Source: Stentor roeselii | Lineage: Eukaryota; Ciliophora; Heterotrichea; Heterotrichida; Stentoridae | Assembly: GCA_006503475.1 (NCBI GenBank) | Contig: RSEH01000043.1 | Coordinates: 1 to 64,000, forward strand | Direction of reading: 5' to 3' | Length of the DNA stretch: 64,000 bases | Shown: positions 10,251-19,474 of the stretch, one piece after another | How positions within the stretch are numbered: position 1 is the stretch's first letter | Layout of the letters: the number at the start of each line of letters is the position of its first letter | Translations under genes and position numbers: made by a program | Notes under the pieces: model-generated | Told to the model about the DNA's origin: nothing | The model's input: only the letters and a program-made list of their open reading frames with translations | Database searches by the model: none

Positions 10251-11696
10251 ATGGGATGCCAAAACTCTTTGCAGGCCTCAAAACCAGTACTTTCGAAAAG
10301 CCAAAGCGAGATTATTCAAGTGAGTCATCAGAAAATTGCGATTCGGTCAATTCGAATCAACCGTTCACTGACATCAATCCAAAGCCTAATAACAGACCAC
10401 TTCAAAATCCTGAAAGTAATCGGTACAAACCGTCTCGGTTCAACATTTTACGCACAAGACCTTCATACAGGTACTTTCCGAGCGATTCGAGAAGTTCGAA
10501 AGAGTTTACTAAGCGAGAGTTTTGAAGGTTATAACGAAATTACAATCCTAAAGGACTTCGACCATCCAAACATAGTAAAATCATATCAAGCAATAGAAAC
10601 ATCTCACAATTTCTACGGTGTTTTCGAGTACTTAAACGGTGGATCACTCGATCAGAAAGTGAGAGGCGGTCGAAACGAAGTAAACATTTCGAAGTTCATT
10701 CATAATGTCCTCAGCGCACTGCATTATATTCATCTTCAGGGTGTTGTTCACTGCAACTTGACCCCAAGAAATATCTTATTGTTAGATGAGGACAGCGAAT
10801 GTATTGCAAAAGTCGTCGGCTTCAACCATTCTCGAGCTTTTGACAACCTTCAACCTGTGGACTTGAAACTTATTTCTTTCATTCATTCTTCACCAGAAAT
10901 GCTGAAAGACCAGTATAATGAAAAGACTGATATGTGGAGTCTTGGTATCATTGTTTATGAATTACTTGTTGGAAAACCTCCTTACAACGGAAAAAATAAC
11001 CAGGAAGTCCTTAAAGAAGTTTATAATGCGGAGGTGGATTTAAACAACCAGAACTTTAATGAACTTAGCTTTAATGCACAGGATTTTATTAAGAAACTCT
11101 TGCAAACTGACCCTATTTTAAGACTTTCGGCAAAAGAAGCACTTGGACATCCTTGGGTGTCCCTGGGAACTAAAGAAAATGCGATTAACTCTGAAGCAAT
11201 GATGAGACTTAGGAACTTTAAGGTATTTGATAAGTAGATCAAGTCTAATGTGACGAAAGAAGTCTTGAAAATGATTAACTCGAAAATTGCTTTAAAGGAA
11301 CATGAAATTGTTTCAGTTTTTCAGGATCTGGATAATGACTGCAATGGGTACTTGTCTAAGGAAGAGATCGTTGATGGATTTCAAATCGTTGGAATTGATG
11401 CCTCTACTGAAATTGACACTATTATGAATAATGTTGATATTGATGGAAGTGGATTTTTGGATTTCAGTGAAATTAAAATTGCTTTGACTGACTGGGAATC
11501 TGAGATCATTAAAAATAACGTGTTGGTCAGATTGATTCAATTTCACTCTGGATTCGCGTTATTAAAAGATCTGAAAGAATGCCTTCCAGAAGTTTTGCCT
11601 CACGAATGGAACGAGTTCACGATGAAGACTCGAGTCACAGAAGGAAAAGTTTCCTTGGAAAGTCTTCAAGAATACATATTAAGCAGTCTTAGATAG
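10251..11696 (+). CDS. CDPK-like EF-hand pseudokinase, copy 2 (two exons)
   Basis: Exons 10251-11222 and 11238-11696 give 476 residues, closely similar to the preceding gene along its whole length, so this is a tandem duplicate. MGCQN at the N-terminus again predicts myristoylation and palmitoylation. The same catalytic positions are lost: Arg80 for the VAIK lysine, HCNLTPRN (167-174) for HRDxKxxN, and GFN (190-192) for DFG. The loop Asn174 and the structural SPE and DMWSLG motifs remain. Two canonical EF-hands follow (DNDCNGYLSKEE and DIDGSGFLDFSE); the last two EF-hand positions are degenerate. That both copies keep fold and EF-hands while lacking the same catalytic residues indicates loss before duplication and continued selection on a non-catalytic role (inference). 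The stop TAG abuts the ATG of the tubby-like gene directly. Confidence 0.93.
11223..11237 (+). other. 15-nt intron in pseudokinase copy 2
   Basis: gtatttgataagtag, phase 0, at the same place as in copy 1 (after the codon for Lys in RNFK). A at position 10. Retention adds an in-frame TAG at its end. Confidence 0.95.
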
Positions 11697-13016
11697 ATGA
11701 TTATAATCGACATGTTCTGCAAGAGAGAGTTCCTCGATGACAGTTCATCATCTGAAGACATCAGCACGACTCAATCAAACCCAACAAACAGGTCGTCAGA
11801 CGTTCACGAAACCATCCCAGTGAAAGTGATTCCAAAGCCTCCATCAACAAGACCAATTTCAGCCAATGCTCGAATTATATCAATCCAAAGAGCTAAACTT
11901 CTAAACCGTGGAAAAGATTCAGTAAGAGTCGAAACCAGTCCATTCTTCAGAAGTTCTCCATCAAATTTTCCCCCCATAAACGACCCCCAAATAATTCGAG
12001 CAGAATCAATCTTCGAAGGGTCAAAGACAGAAGCAAAATCAAACCTTTTAAAAAATGAAGACCTGAAAGTCGATGAAATCGAAGAAATCAAGATAAACGA
12101 TTTCGTGCAAGTCAAAGAAAAAACTCCTGTCAAGAGCTTTTTACGGCCGGAGTCTCCTGAAAGAATCGACCCGAGCATTAGAAAGACGGAGAGTAGAAAT
12201 AGCGAAATCACTCCAGAGCCCAGGTATCAAAGAATGACAGTCCAACCCAATCGCGGCCTTAGAGAAAGACCAACCAGTCACCAATCACAACGACGACAAA
12301 GCGAGTTCAAAACAGTGACAACTGTTTCCATTAAAAAACTGTCAAATTCTAGTCTTTCTATCTCCCCTGACTTTAAAACAAGTGCATTTTTACCTGTTCC
12401 TCAAGGGTCTAGTCTTCAAATCGTGATAAACAAGGTGAAAGATGAGGTTTCTAAGAAAAGTTCAGAATTTACTGTAAAGTTAATGTCGACTGGACTTTTA
12501 ATGTTTTCAGGAAAAAGAAGAAAATCGGGAAATTTTTTGTTTTCTTTGAAAGAAAATGAATTTTCGAAGAAATCGGAAAATTTTCTTGGAAGGATCTCGA
12601 AAAATGATAGGGTTTTTAGATTTTTTGACTTTGGGACTAAGGTTAAAAGTGGGGAAAATGGAAGGAAACAGTATGGAACTTGTGTTTATGTAAGGAATAT
12701 TTAGGAAAAAGATACGTTTTTTGTTGTGGTGCCTAAAGTTGTTGATAATAAAATCGTTGAACTTAGACCAAAACTTGTTGAATGCAACTTTGGACCGGCT
12801 TTAAGTGAAAAATTCTTTCAGAAGAGGATTAAAGCTACTGGAATACTTTTTTCTAAGAAAAATTTTGTGGTGACTGATGAGAAAGATATTGGGGATTATG
12901 TGAAAATGGAAAAAACTCGGAGTAGAACTTTTAGGTTGGCGGTTTTTTCACCTTTTTCTCCTTTTCAAGCTGTTTGCATAGCTTTGACTCGGTTTGAGAA
13001 GATTATTAAGGACTGA
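11697..13016 (+). CDS. Tubby-like protein (two exons)
   Basis: Exons 11697-12689 and 12705-13016 give 434 residues. Residues about 1-235 are Ser/Thr/Pro-rich and probably disordered. The C-terminal 200 residues match the tubby domain in outline: an early beta strand region (TVKLMSTGLLMFSGKRRKSG), NFLGRISKN, YGTCVY, then VVVPKVVD, and the terminal signature FSPFSPFQAVCIALTRFE, comparable to the LSALQAFAIALSSF ending of tubby/TULP proteins. Those proteins bind phosphoinositides and, in ciliated cells, deliver membrane cargo to cilia; that role here is inferred. The final residues are KIIKD rather than the usual KLACE-type ending. The first ATG directly follows the stop of the upstream gene; ATG at 11712 is an alternative start. 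The stop is TGA. Confidence 0.82.
12690..12704 (+). other. 15-nt intron in tubby-like gene
   Basis: gtaaggaatatttag, phase 0, within the tubby domain between CVY and EKDTFFVVVPK. A at position 10. Retention adds an in-frame TAG. Removing it restores the continuous beta-strand run typical of the family. Confidence 0.93.
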
Positions 13017-13209
13017 TGTGAAATATGTAAAATGTTAGAGTAATAAAATGCTTTTGATTTGAATAAAGTGCTTAGAATGGACTTTAATGACTAAAATAGT
13101 TTTATTATACCAGGTAAACATTTATAACTCTAAAATTTTCATCAAGTTAAAACAATAAATATGTTATTTCTTATAATTTCCTTATTATGTTAAAAATCTC
13201 AAACTTCTT

Positions 13210-14499
13210 CTAATTTCGAAATCGATGAGGAACTCCTAAATTGTCTTCCAGAAATCGAATATATTCATAAACAATGTCTCTATCATTCGTCCTCGAATCA
13301 TCAATAATCAAGACCTCAGCCCATAGATCAAAAATTTTTTTCATTCTTTTCAAAAAACTGAGAAGCAAGTTCGAAATAAGAGTCGCTCTTTTAATTTTCT
13401 TCAGTTCTCCTTCTTTTCTCATTATTTGGCACTCAATGTGCGCTGAGACTTGTGCTTGGTTGAATATTAAAAGTTTGTCGATTTCGAAGACCTTTTTCTG
13501 CTTTTTCATGTTTTTCCATTGTGAAAAAGATGATGAAAGTCTTCCTGATGCTAAAGATCTCGCCTTGGTCATTAAAAATTTTAGACCCATCATTTTGATT
13601 CTTCGATTTGTTGTTTTAGGTCTTTTAAATAGTCTTTTTTTTGTTTTTTTTAGCATTTTCCATTTGAGGAAAGATTTCACCAGTTCTAAAAATACTTCTT
13701 TTTCTCTTTTTTTGTTATTCACGATTTGGATCATTTTTTTTACCCCGGCAAACCTTTTAAGAGCAGTAAACTTAAACCGATAATCCCTAAGTCCTCTACC
13801 AACAGGAGTGACTCCATTTTTCTTCTTAACCATCATCATGAATCCAAAGCTTTTTCTATTCAAAACAAGTCTCTTCACCAAAACCGCCAAACTACAAATC
13901 GCGACTTTTTTCTCAGTCCTAAAAAAGCTTTTCCTTAAAGCAAAACTAGCCAAAGGTGCTGTTTTTTTATGCAAAAAGTGAACAATTCTAATTCCCGCCA
14001 TTTCCCTGTGACTTTCCGCAAGCAACTCAGAAACGACCCATCTTTTCCAAGTGAACAAAGCAAGTCGGACCTTTCCCACCCTCCAAGAGTTCGACTTAAT
14101 AAAGGCCAATGAAAAGTTCTTAAAGCCCAAGTCTTGGCCTTGCTTTTGAATGATGAAAGAAGCAAGCTTAACACCTGAAAGCATTCTTGAACTGGGAAAA
14201 GTTTGTAACTTTAAAGCTCGGGTTGAATGGTGCCAGGAGAGTAAAGCTTTTCTTTGATGTTTCTGAAGAATGAAGATGAAAAATTGAATGTAACGAGTCT
14301 TGAGTTTTGATTGTTTTTCGAGTTTTAGTTGGGAAATTCCTTCCATCACGTGCGCAAGGTATTCGCTTTGCCAGATTCGGAAACGACGCACTTTTCGGAT
14401 GTCGACGAAGAGCTTGTTGCTTAGGATTCGGACTAGCTTTTCAGCTGCTATTTTTTTTAGTTCTTTGAATCCTTTGAATAGATCCTTTTTCGGGTCCAT
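13210..14499 (-). CDS. Basic helical repeat protein, Sfi1-like
   Basis: A 429-residue, very basic protein almost free of acidic stretches. Short helical units with a hydrophobic-x-x-Phe-x-x-Trp pattern recur at irregular spacing: around Trp43 (VRRFRIWQSE), Trp89 (RKALLSWHHS), Trp151/154 (LALFTWKRW), Trp280 (LVKSFLKWKML), Trp328 (LSSSFSQWKNM) and Trp393 (KKIFDLWAEVL). Sfi1 proteins carry comparable units that each bind a centrin, so a centrin or spasmin-like Ca2+-binding partner is a reasonable guess; Stentor-like cells have such contractile fibres. The match is by pattern only and the spacing is looser than in Sfi1. The opposite strand has a 169-codon frame that is a compositional shadow. Confidence 0.8.
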   Translation of the reverse strand: MDPKKDLFKGFKELKKIAAEKLVRILSNKLFVDIRKVRRFRIWQSEYLAHVMEGISQLKLEKQSKLKTRYIQFFIFILQKHQRKALLSWHHSTRALKLQTFPSSRMLSGVKLASFIIQKQGQDLGFKNFSLAFIKSNSWRVGKVRLALFTWKRWVVSELLAESHREMAGIRIVHFLHKKTAPLASFALRKSFFRTEKKVAICSLAVLVKRLVLNRKSFGFMMMVKKKNGVTPVGRGLRDYRFKFTALKRFAGVKKMIQIVNNKKREKEVFLELVKSFLKWKMLKKTKKRLFKRPKTTNRRIKMMGLKFLMTKARSLASGRLSSSFSQWKNMKKQKKVFEIDKLLIFNQAQVSAHIECQIMRKEGELKKIKRATLISNLLLSFLKRMKKIFDLWAEVLIIDDSRTNDRDIVYEYIRFLEDNLGVPHRFRN

Positions 14500-14762
14500 T
14501 TATTAGTCAGTGAAGATTGTCTAGAAGAAGTTTATTTTAAAGGTTTTCATGAATCTAGCGTGTTTAGGATGGGTTTAATTTAACTTTGAGGAAAGGGTTT
14601 TTTCAAATTATAATAAGATTAAATGTCTTAGTCGAAATGATTAAAAGGTTTTCAAATACTCAGATACAATAACCACTGACTCATGAAAATTTTATTAATT
14701 AACTTAATATTTCATATTTAAAGTTTTTAAACCAAATCACATTTTAAATACATCATATTTAA

Positions 14763-15752
14763 CTAGCCCAGCTTCTTACTTAATATAGTTAAATTCTTCT
14801 GAACTGACTTCATATTTTCAGCAATTCCCAACTTGAGTTCTTTAAGCGCTTCAAGAGATTCCTTAATCCTTTCTTCAAGTGCTCCAGTATTCGCCTCATA
14901 ACAAGAAAGCGCTTTATGAACACTGACACTTTTCAAGTAAACCGGATGAAAAATCTTGAATTTTTCCACAATTTCCGGAATTCCTTTAGTTCCATCAAAG
15001 AACGGTAAAGTTTCATAACTCAACTTTTCAATAAGAGCTAAGTTTTCATCAGAAGCAGTTCCCAGATTATTACAATTCGAGAGCATGTCTTCCAAGTCGT
15101 TTTGCAAATGTCTTGACTCTTCTTTTATTTTTTTCAGCAGGTTTTTATTGATAAGGTTTGTTTTAAACACGAGTGCCGAGATGCTGCGGCCGACAGGCTG
15201 AGGCTCTTCCCACTTCCCAAGTGCATTTTCAAGTTCAGTCACATGATTATGAAGCTCTACAAGTTTCTGCTGCTCTAAAAAATTCGAAATTTCCACCTCA
15301 AATTTAATCCCTTTAGAACTTCCAGGATTTTCCACAGGTTTCGCTTTCGGGAACTTGACTTTTCCAGGTTTAGTGACTTTTTTCCCTTTTTTCATCTTTT
15401 CCTTGATTTTTTTTAGTTTTGATGCTAAAATTTCGATTTCCTCTGAATTTTCTTTATATTCCGGATGATTTTTCCCTAGTTGTTCAGTTTCTAATGAAAG
15501 TTTTTGTAGTTCTTCCTCGGCTAGGGCGATTTTTCGTATTTTGTCGCGGGATTGTTTATCCCAGATGTTATCTTGAGTCTTTTTTTGGCCGTAAAGAGTG
15601 TTGAAAAGTTCGACTCTTTCCTTGAAACTGGCTTCGCAAGGGTGTTGAACGAGGCCTGATGTCTTTGTGATCACAATTGGACGGCTTTCTAGGTTGATCT
15701 CGTCAATGCTCTTCTGAGGGTCGGGGCTTTCCAGGACTGAAGTTTTTTCCAT
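14763..15752 (-). CDS. Coiled-coil protein, possible dynactin subunit 2 (dynamitin)
   Basis: A 329-residue protein. The N-terminal 60 residues are unstructured in appearance, then comes a helix rich in K and E (about 65-125), a Lys/Pro linker (KGKKVTKPGKVKFPKAKP), and a C-terminal half of coiled-coil segments. The segment LVELHNHVTELENALGKWE followed by repeated predicted helices ending LKELKLGIAENMKSVQKN resembles the layout of dynamitin, where an ELE-x-xLG helix opens the coiled-coil region. No catalytic motif is present. Dynamitin would act in the dynein-dynactin cargo complex. The resemblance is modest and a generic coiled-coil protein cannot be excluded. It lies 17 bp downstream of the next - gene (15770-16426). 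Confidence 0.8.
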   Translation of the reverse strand: MEKTSVLESPDPQKSIDEINLESRPIVITKTSGLVQHPCEASFKERVELFNTLYGQKKTQDNIWDKQSRDKIRKIALAEEELQKLSLETEQLGKNHPEYKENSEEIEILASKLKKIKEKMKKGKKVTKPGKVKFPKAKPVENPGSSKGIKFEVEISNFLEQQKLVELHNHVTELENALGKWEEPQPVGRSISALVFKTNLINKNLLKKIKEESRHLQNDLEDMLSNCNNLGTASDENLALIEKLSYETLPFFDGTKGIPEIVEKFKIFHPVYLKSVSVHKALSCYEANTGALEERIKESLEALKELKLGIAENMKSVQKNLTILSKKLG

Positions 15753-15769
15753 TTATAACTAGTTTAGGA

Positions 15770-16426
15770 TTAACCATTTAGGTCACTTTTCAGGTTGATT
15801 ATTTCTTGCTGGCTTTTTTGGAATTGACGGAAGGTCAGCTGGTTTTCTTGTTGTAGACTGTTTATCATTTCTTGCATTCTTTGGTTTTTTTGGTAGAGGT
15901 CTGAAGGTTCTACCCAGGTTTCGAGCTCGACAGGAGCTGATCCTTCAGTCCATCCCTCCTCAAGTATTTTCGGTATTTGTAAAGAAATACTCACAGTTTT
16001 CCCTTGAAGTTCATAAGAAACACTAAACAAAACAGCAGCCGCATCTTCTTCAGCCACACAACGTCTAGCCTCAAAGTTAGCAGAAACAAAAACAGAGTTA
16101 ACCCTGATATCCTCATAAGTCATAAAATTCAAACTCATCTTCGTCTCTCCCTTCAAAGCCTTTCCAAATAATAACTTAAGCCACATCAAAGAAGCCTGTT
16201 TATAAAGAGGAGTCATCATATCTCTCGGAAGCAGTTCAAGTGAATAAGTGCAGGACCTTGAGTCATTTTCAATTTGAATCTTCATAACACTAGGCGATCT
16301 CTGCTGAACAGTGATGGTATGTTCAGCCCTTTTGCTATTATTATTGATCCTCGTTTTACACGAATCAACAGCGCGTACTTCAAGGAAGTCATTCGAGGTC
16401 CATTCTCCGCTGAATAAGTTGTCCAT
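15770..16426 (-). CDS. Small protein with beta-rich head and short coiled coil
   Basis: A 218-residue protein. Residues about 1-170 look like a beta-sheet domain with alternating hydrophobic strands (TITVQQRSPSVMKIQIEN, VLFSVSYELQGKTVSISLQI). Residues about 175-218 form a coiled coil (QRMQEMINSLQQENQLTFRQ). A globular head followed by a dimerising helix is the plan of the XRCC4/XLF/PAXX/SAS-6 superfamily, but no diagnostic residues allow a member to be named. It shares a 51-bp divergent spacer with the + gene at 16478, and ends 17 bp before the - gene at 15752. Confidence 0.78.
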   Translation of the reverse strand: MDNLFSGEWTSNDFLEVRAVDSCKTRINNNSKRAEHTITVQQRSPSVMKIQIENDSRSCTYSLELLPRDMMTPLYKQASLMWLKLLFGKALKGETKMSLNFMTYEDIRVNSVFVSANFEARRCVAEEDAAAVLFSVSYELQGKTVSISLQIPKILEEGWTEGSAPVELETWVEPSDLYQKNQRMQEMINSLQQENQLTFRQFQKSQQEIINLKSDLNG

Positions 16427-16477
16427 TTTGAATGTTAGAATTATTGAAAAGACCTGAAGTAATAGACTCTGGAAGTA

Positions 16478-17065
16478 ATGAAAAAAATTCAGATTGAAAA
16501 ACTTTATATGCCAAGTAGTCCTCTTCTTGGAAGCTCTACTCGGAGGAACTGTCCTTGTTGTGAAGAGAGCTGGGACTTAGCTGCTCTTGACACTCCTACG
16601 CCCAAGGCTAAGGAGAAGGATGCTGATGGAGGAGTTGATCAGAGGACTGCAGGATTTAGGATCATTTTTAAGTATTATTCTTCTGGAAGTCTTCATCGGG
16701 TTGTTAGAAGACGGCCTTTGTCACTTTATGAATCTGGAGAGAATAACAATTCTTATTCAAGAAGCTTTTTTAATTCTAATATCAAAAAACTCACTATCAA
16801 CCCGAAAATCGTCAAAGGTTTCAAACAAAAAAAAAGCCAAAATCCGGTTTTTAAGGAAAAAGAAACGGCTTCTGTCAAGGTTGAGGAATACTCCGCGTTT
16901 CAGAAAGGAGTTGTTGATTTGCTTTGGGAAGATGAAGAAAGAAAGTGTAGGAAAAGTGGAGGGTTGAATAAGTTGCAAAAAGTACTGAGGAGATCGAATT
17001 TACCTCCTTTAGCGACTTCAATAAAGGATCTTAGGGTTAGAAAGTTTAAGTCTTTTAATTGTTAG
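16478..17065 (+). CDS. Hypothetical basic protein
   Basis: A 195-residue protein, not recognised. The N-terminus has CPCCEESWDLAALD, a short acidic/Cys motif, then a region with FRIIFKYYSSGSLHRVVRRRPLS and a basic middle (KKLTINPKIVKGFKQKKS). The C-terminal 40 residues are Arg/Lys-rich and predicted helical (LNKLQKVLRRSNLPPLATS). Its start lies 51 bp from the divergent - gene. The frame is open throughout with typical codon use, which supports it as a real gene. Confidence 0.7.
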   Translation: MKKIQIEKLYMPSSPLLGSSTRRNCPCCEESWDLAALDTPTPKAKEKDADGGVDQRTAGFRIIFKYYSSGSLHRVVRRRPLSLYESGENNNSYSRSFFNSNIKKLTINPKIVKGFKQKKSQNPVFKEKETASVKVEEYSAFQKGVVDLLWEDEERKCRKSGGLNKLQKVLRRSNLPPLATSIKDLRVRKFKSFNC

Positions 17066-17917
17066 AGGATTTTGAATCTGTTTTAAGAGAAATTTTTTGG
17101 AGTGTTTAGGATTATGAAGATTATTTGGTTATATTGAATAGATTAGGAGTGGTTTTTAATGGTAGTTAGTATCAAATTTATTCAGATTGATTGTAAACTG
17201 AAATTTTATAAGTAAAGTTTCTCTCATTTGGCCTTGATTATAAAAATATTTTATGGATTAGGAATTTCGTGTACTCAAGACTTACTTTTCTGATATAAAT
17301 TATATTTTCTTAATTAATATCCTAAATTATATATTAAAAAGTCTTAATCATTATGTCTTAGAGTATATCTTTAGGGATGTGTGAGGTCCAAAAAAAAATC
17401 GAAATAAAAGATATTTGTTCTATCAAAGTATATCAAATATTTGAATAAATAGGTGCATCTTTCTTGCCTTCCTCTAATAAAAACCATTATTTACTTAATA
17501 AAGGTAATGTAATCTTATTCTTTTTATCACTATCAGTTACTATCGAGTAAATTAAATAGAGAATTATCAATAACCATATTAGATAATTTATGATTTGTTC
17601 TCTAATTTACCAAATTTCTGATTGATAATAAAAATTCAAAATATTTCCATCAAACAAACAGAGGTGCAAACAAAATTATCATCACCTTTATTCCTTATTA
17701 AAATCATATAAAATCCTTCCAAATAAAACAATAACAAACAATCTAAATCCAATCCAGAAATTTTTCAAAATTAAAAAAAAATATCAAAATCTTAAACCAT
17801 TCACTAAAGCCCATAATCCCCAAGCACAACCCAAAGAAAACCTAAATCCAAGACCCATTCCAACTCTTTATATTCTCAAACTTCTGTAATTATTCAAATT
17901 AATCGTTAATTTAAATT
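17066..17917. other. Intergenic spacer between tandem + genes
   Basis: About 850 bases, very AT-rich, with no ORF, RNA gene or clear repeat. The last 250 bases (about 17660-17910) are A/C-rich and G-poor on the + strand, like other leaders here, and probably contain the promoter of the C2/coiled-coil gene. Confidence 0.6.
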
Positions 17918-19426
17918 ATGTCAGAAGAAGTATTCGAAATCAGCATCCTAAGAGCAGAAGGTTTTTCAGACCAATCGGGAAATATCGGTTGTTACGTGCA
18001 AATCGACGGGCGACTACACGACGTGATAACGCCACTCAACGCGGACAACCAAGAATCCGAAGTTCTTGTCCCTTTTCGAGGTCTTTTACGACTAATCGTG
18101 AAGAACATGGGCTGCGCATCAGAAGTGCTCGGCTCAGTGAGCCTCGACATTCAAATCCTTCCAGCAGAAGGTTTTCAGTGGCTTCCTCTTTTCTCGAACA
18201 TGGCAAAAGACCAGATCTATTCACTTCCAGAAGAAGTAGAAAAATTCAAACTGTTGATTTTGATTAACCCTAAAAAAGAAGAAAATCTTTTTCAATCAGA
18301 AAAATCGACTCAGCAGGTAGTTCTCAGTAATCAACTTGAAAGAAAAATAGAACCGAATAAGAATTTCGATGGAAAAATCGATGTGAACCTTTCCAAGAAC
18401 ATTGAAAAAAAAACTGAATCTATTCAAGGTAAAAATTTCGACTTCAAGATAATTGAAAGAGGGATTGATAAAGTTTTCAATAAAAGCTTTGAAAAGACCC
18501 TCGATAAAAATTTCAGCAGAAGTTTCGACAAAAACTTCGAAAAAAACTATGAAAAAAACCTGGAAAAGTTCACTTTTGAAAGTATTGAAAAAAAACCTGA
18601 ATTTAAAAAAATCGAGAAACCTTTAACTCTTGAAAAAGCCCGACTTGAAAAATCAGTCGACATGAACAAGTCCGCACTTGAGACTCTTGCCTTAGAAAAT
18701 GAAAAACTCAGGAAAAGTCTTCAAAGACACAAGATTTTATTTGAAGACGTGAGTAAAGAGCTTAAAGCTGCAAAGTTAATCGCGAATGAAGAGCGACGTG
18801 CAAGGAACGAGGTCCAAGAAAAACTCGAAAAAATTTTCGAGGAGCTTGACGAGAACTTAAAAAGAGCTAAAACAAGAGAAGATGGACTTTTAAAGCTTCT
18901 TCAAGAAAAAGATGAAGACCTTGCCGACCAGACCCGAGTAATTTCTCAGTTAAAAGTAAATCTCCGCAACCTGGAACATGAAAAAATGCAGATCATGGAC
19001 GTGATTGGAGAAAACAAGACCGAGCTAAGTCTTTCTAACTTTGAAAGGCTTTCAAAAGAACTTGTTTTAGTAAAGTCCTTGCTGGAAGAGTCAGAATGCC
19101 AAAGACATAAACTCCAAGCTTTGATTCAAGAAATGCCTGAAACTCCGAGCAAGTTAAGCAACTTTTTATCTCCTATTTCACTTAAAAGTTTAGAAATCGA
19201 CGCTTCTGAAGAAGTCGGCGACCGGAAAGAACTTGGATGCATCTTGGAAGACCTGAGCAGCAAGTTTAAAACAGGAATACCTGAAAAAAGAATACCGATA
19301 TTCAAAGAGTCTGATTTGAACACGAAAAACATGAATCTTGATTCTTTTTCGCATGATTTAAAAAATCATAGAAGGAGAGCAACGACTGGGTTTATTAAAG
19401 TTTATAAAGAAAACAGTCGTAAATAA
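17918..19426 (+). CDS. C2-like domain plus coiled-coil protein
   Basis: A 502-residue protein. Residues about 4-120 read as a C2-type beta sandwich (FEISILRAEGFSD... CYVQIDGRLHDV... LLRLIVKNMG... LGSVSLDIQILP... WLPLF). The aspartates that bind Ca2+ in classic C2 domains are not clearly all present, so membrane or protein binding may be Ca2+-independent. Residues about 170-230 hold a degenerate short repeat of the type FxKNxEK (FDKNFEKNYEKNLEKF), encoded near 18465-18600. Residues about 245-400 form a strong coiled coil. A C2 head on a coiled coil is common in ciliary and basal-body proteins such as the RPGRIP1L and CEP families; a specific orthologue cannot be named. The Myb gene follows 48 bp later. 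Confidence 0.82.
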   Translation: MSEEVFEISILRAEGFSDQSGNIGCYVQIDGRLHDVITPLNADNQESEVLVPFRGLLRLIVKNMGCASEVLGSVSLDIQILPAEGFQWLPLFSNMAKDQIYSLPEEVEKFKLLILINPKKEENLFQSEKSTQQVVLSNQLERKIEPNKNFDGKIDVNLSKNIEKKTESIQGKNFDFKIIERGIDKVFNKSFEKTLDKNFSRSFDKNFEKNYEKNLEKFTFESIEKKPEFKKIEKPLTLEKARLEKSVDMNKSALETLALENEKLRKSLQRHKILFEDVSKELKAAKLIANEERRARNEVQEKLEKIFEELDENLKRAKTREDGLLKLLQEKDEDLADQTRVISQLKVNLRNLEHEKMQIMDVIGENKTELSLSNFERLSKELVLVKSLLEESECQRHKLQALIQEMPETPSKLSNFLSPISLKSLEIDASEEVGDRKELGCILEDLSSKFKTGIPEKRIPIFKESDLNTKNMNLDSFSHDLKNHRRRATTGFIKVYKENSRK

Positions 19427-19474
19427 TGATTTAAGTATTAAGCTTCGCCATTGTTTCTGTTGTGGATTTATTAT

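Noticed and set aside
8763-11696. Kinase and EF-hand parts as four separate genes or as frameshifted pseudogenes
   Set aside because: A 15-nt intron with conserved position joins kinase and EF-hand halves in both copies, giving full-length CDPK-like proteins.
10251-11696. Second pseudokinase as an assembly duplication
   Set aside because: The copies differ throughout at both DNA and protein level, including the intron and N-terminus, so this is an old genomic duplication.
13274-13938. Long + frames opposite the Sfi1-like gene
   Set aside because: They are antisense shadows of a Lys/Phe-rich coding sequence and have no start context or domain.
15752-16426. The two - genes at 14763-15752 and 15770-16426 fused across a 16-nt GT...AG segment
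   Set aside because: Splicing that segment would enter the downstream gene in the wrong frame, and each has its own ATG and stop.
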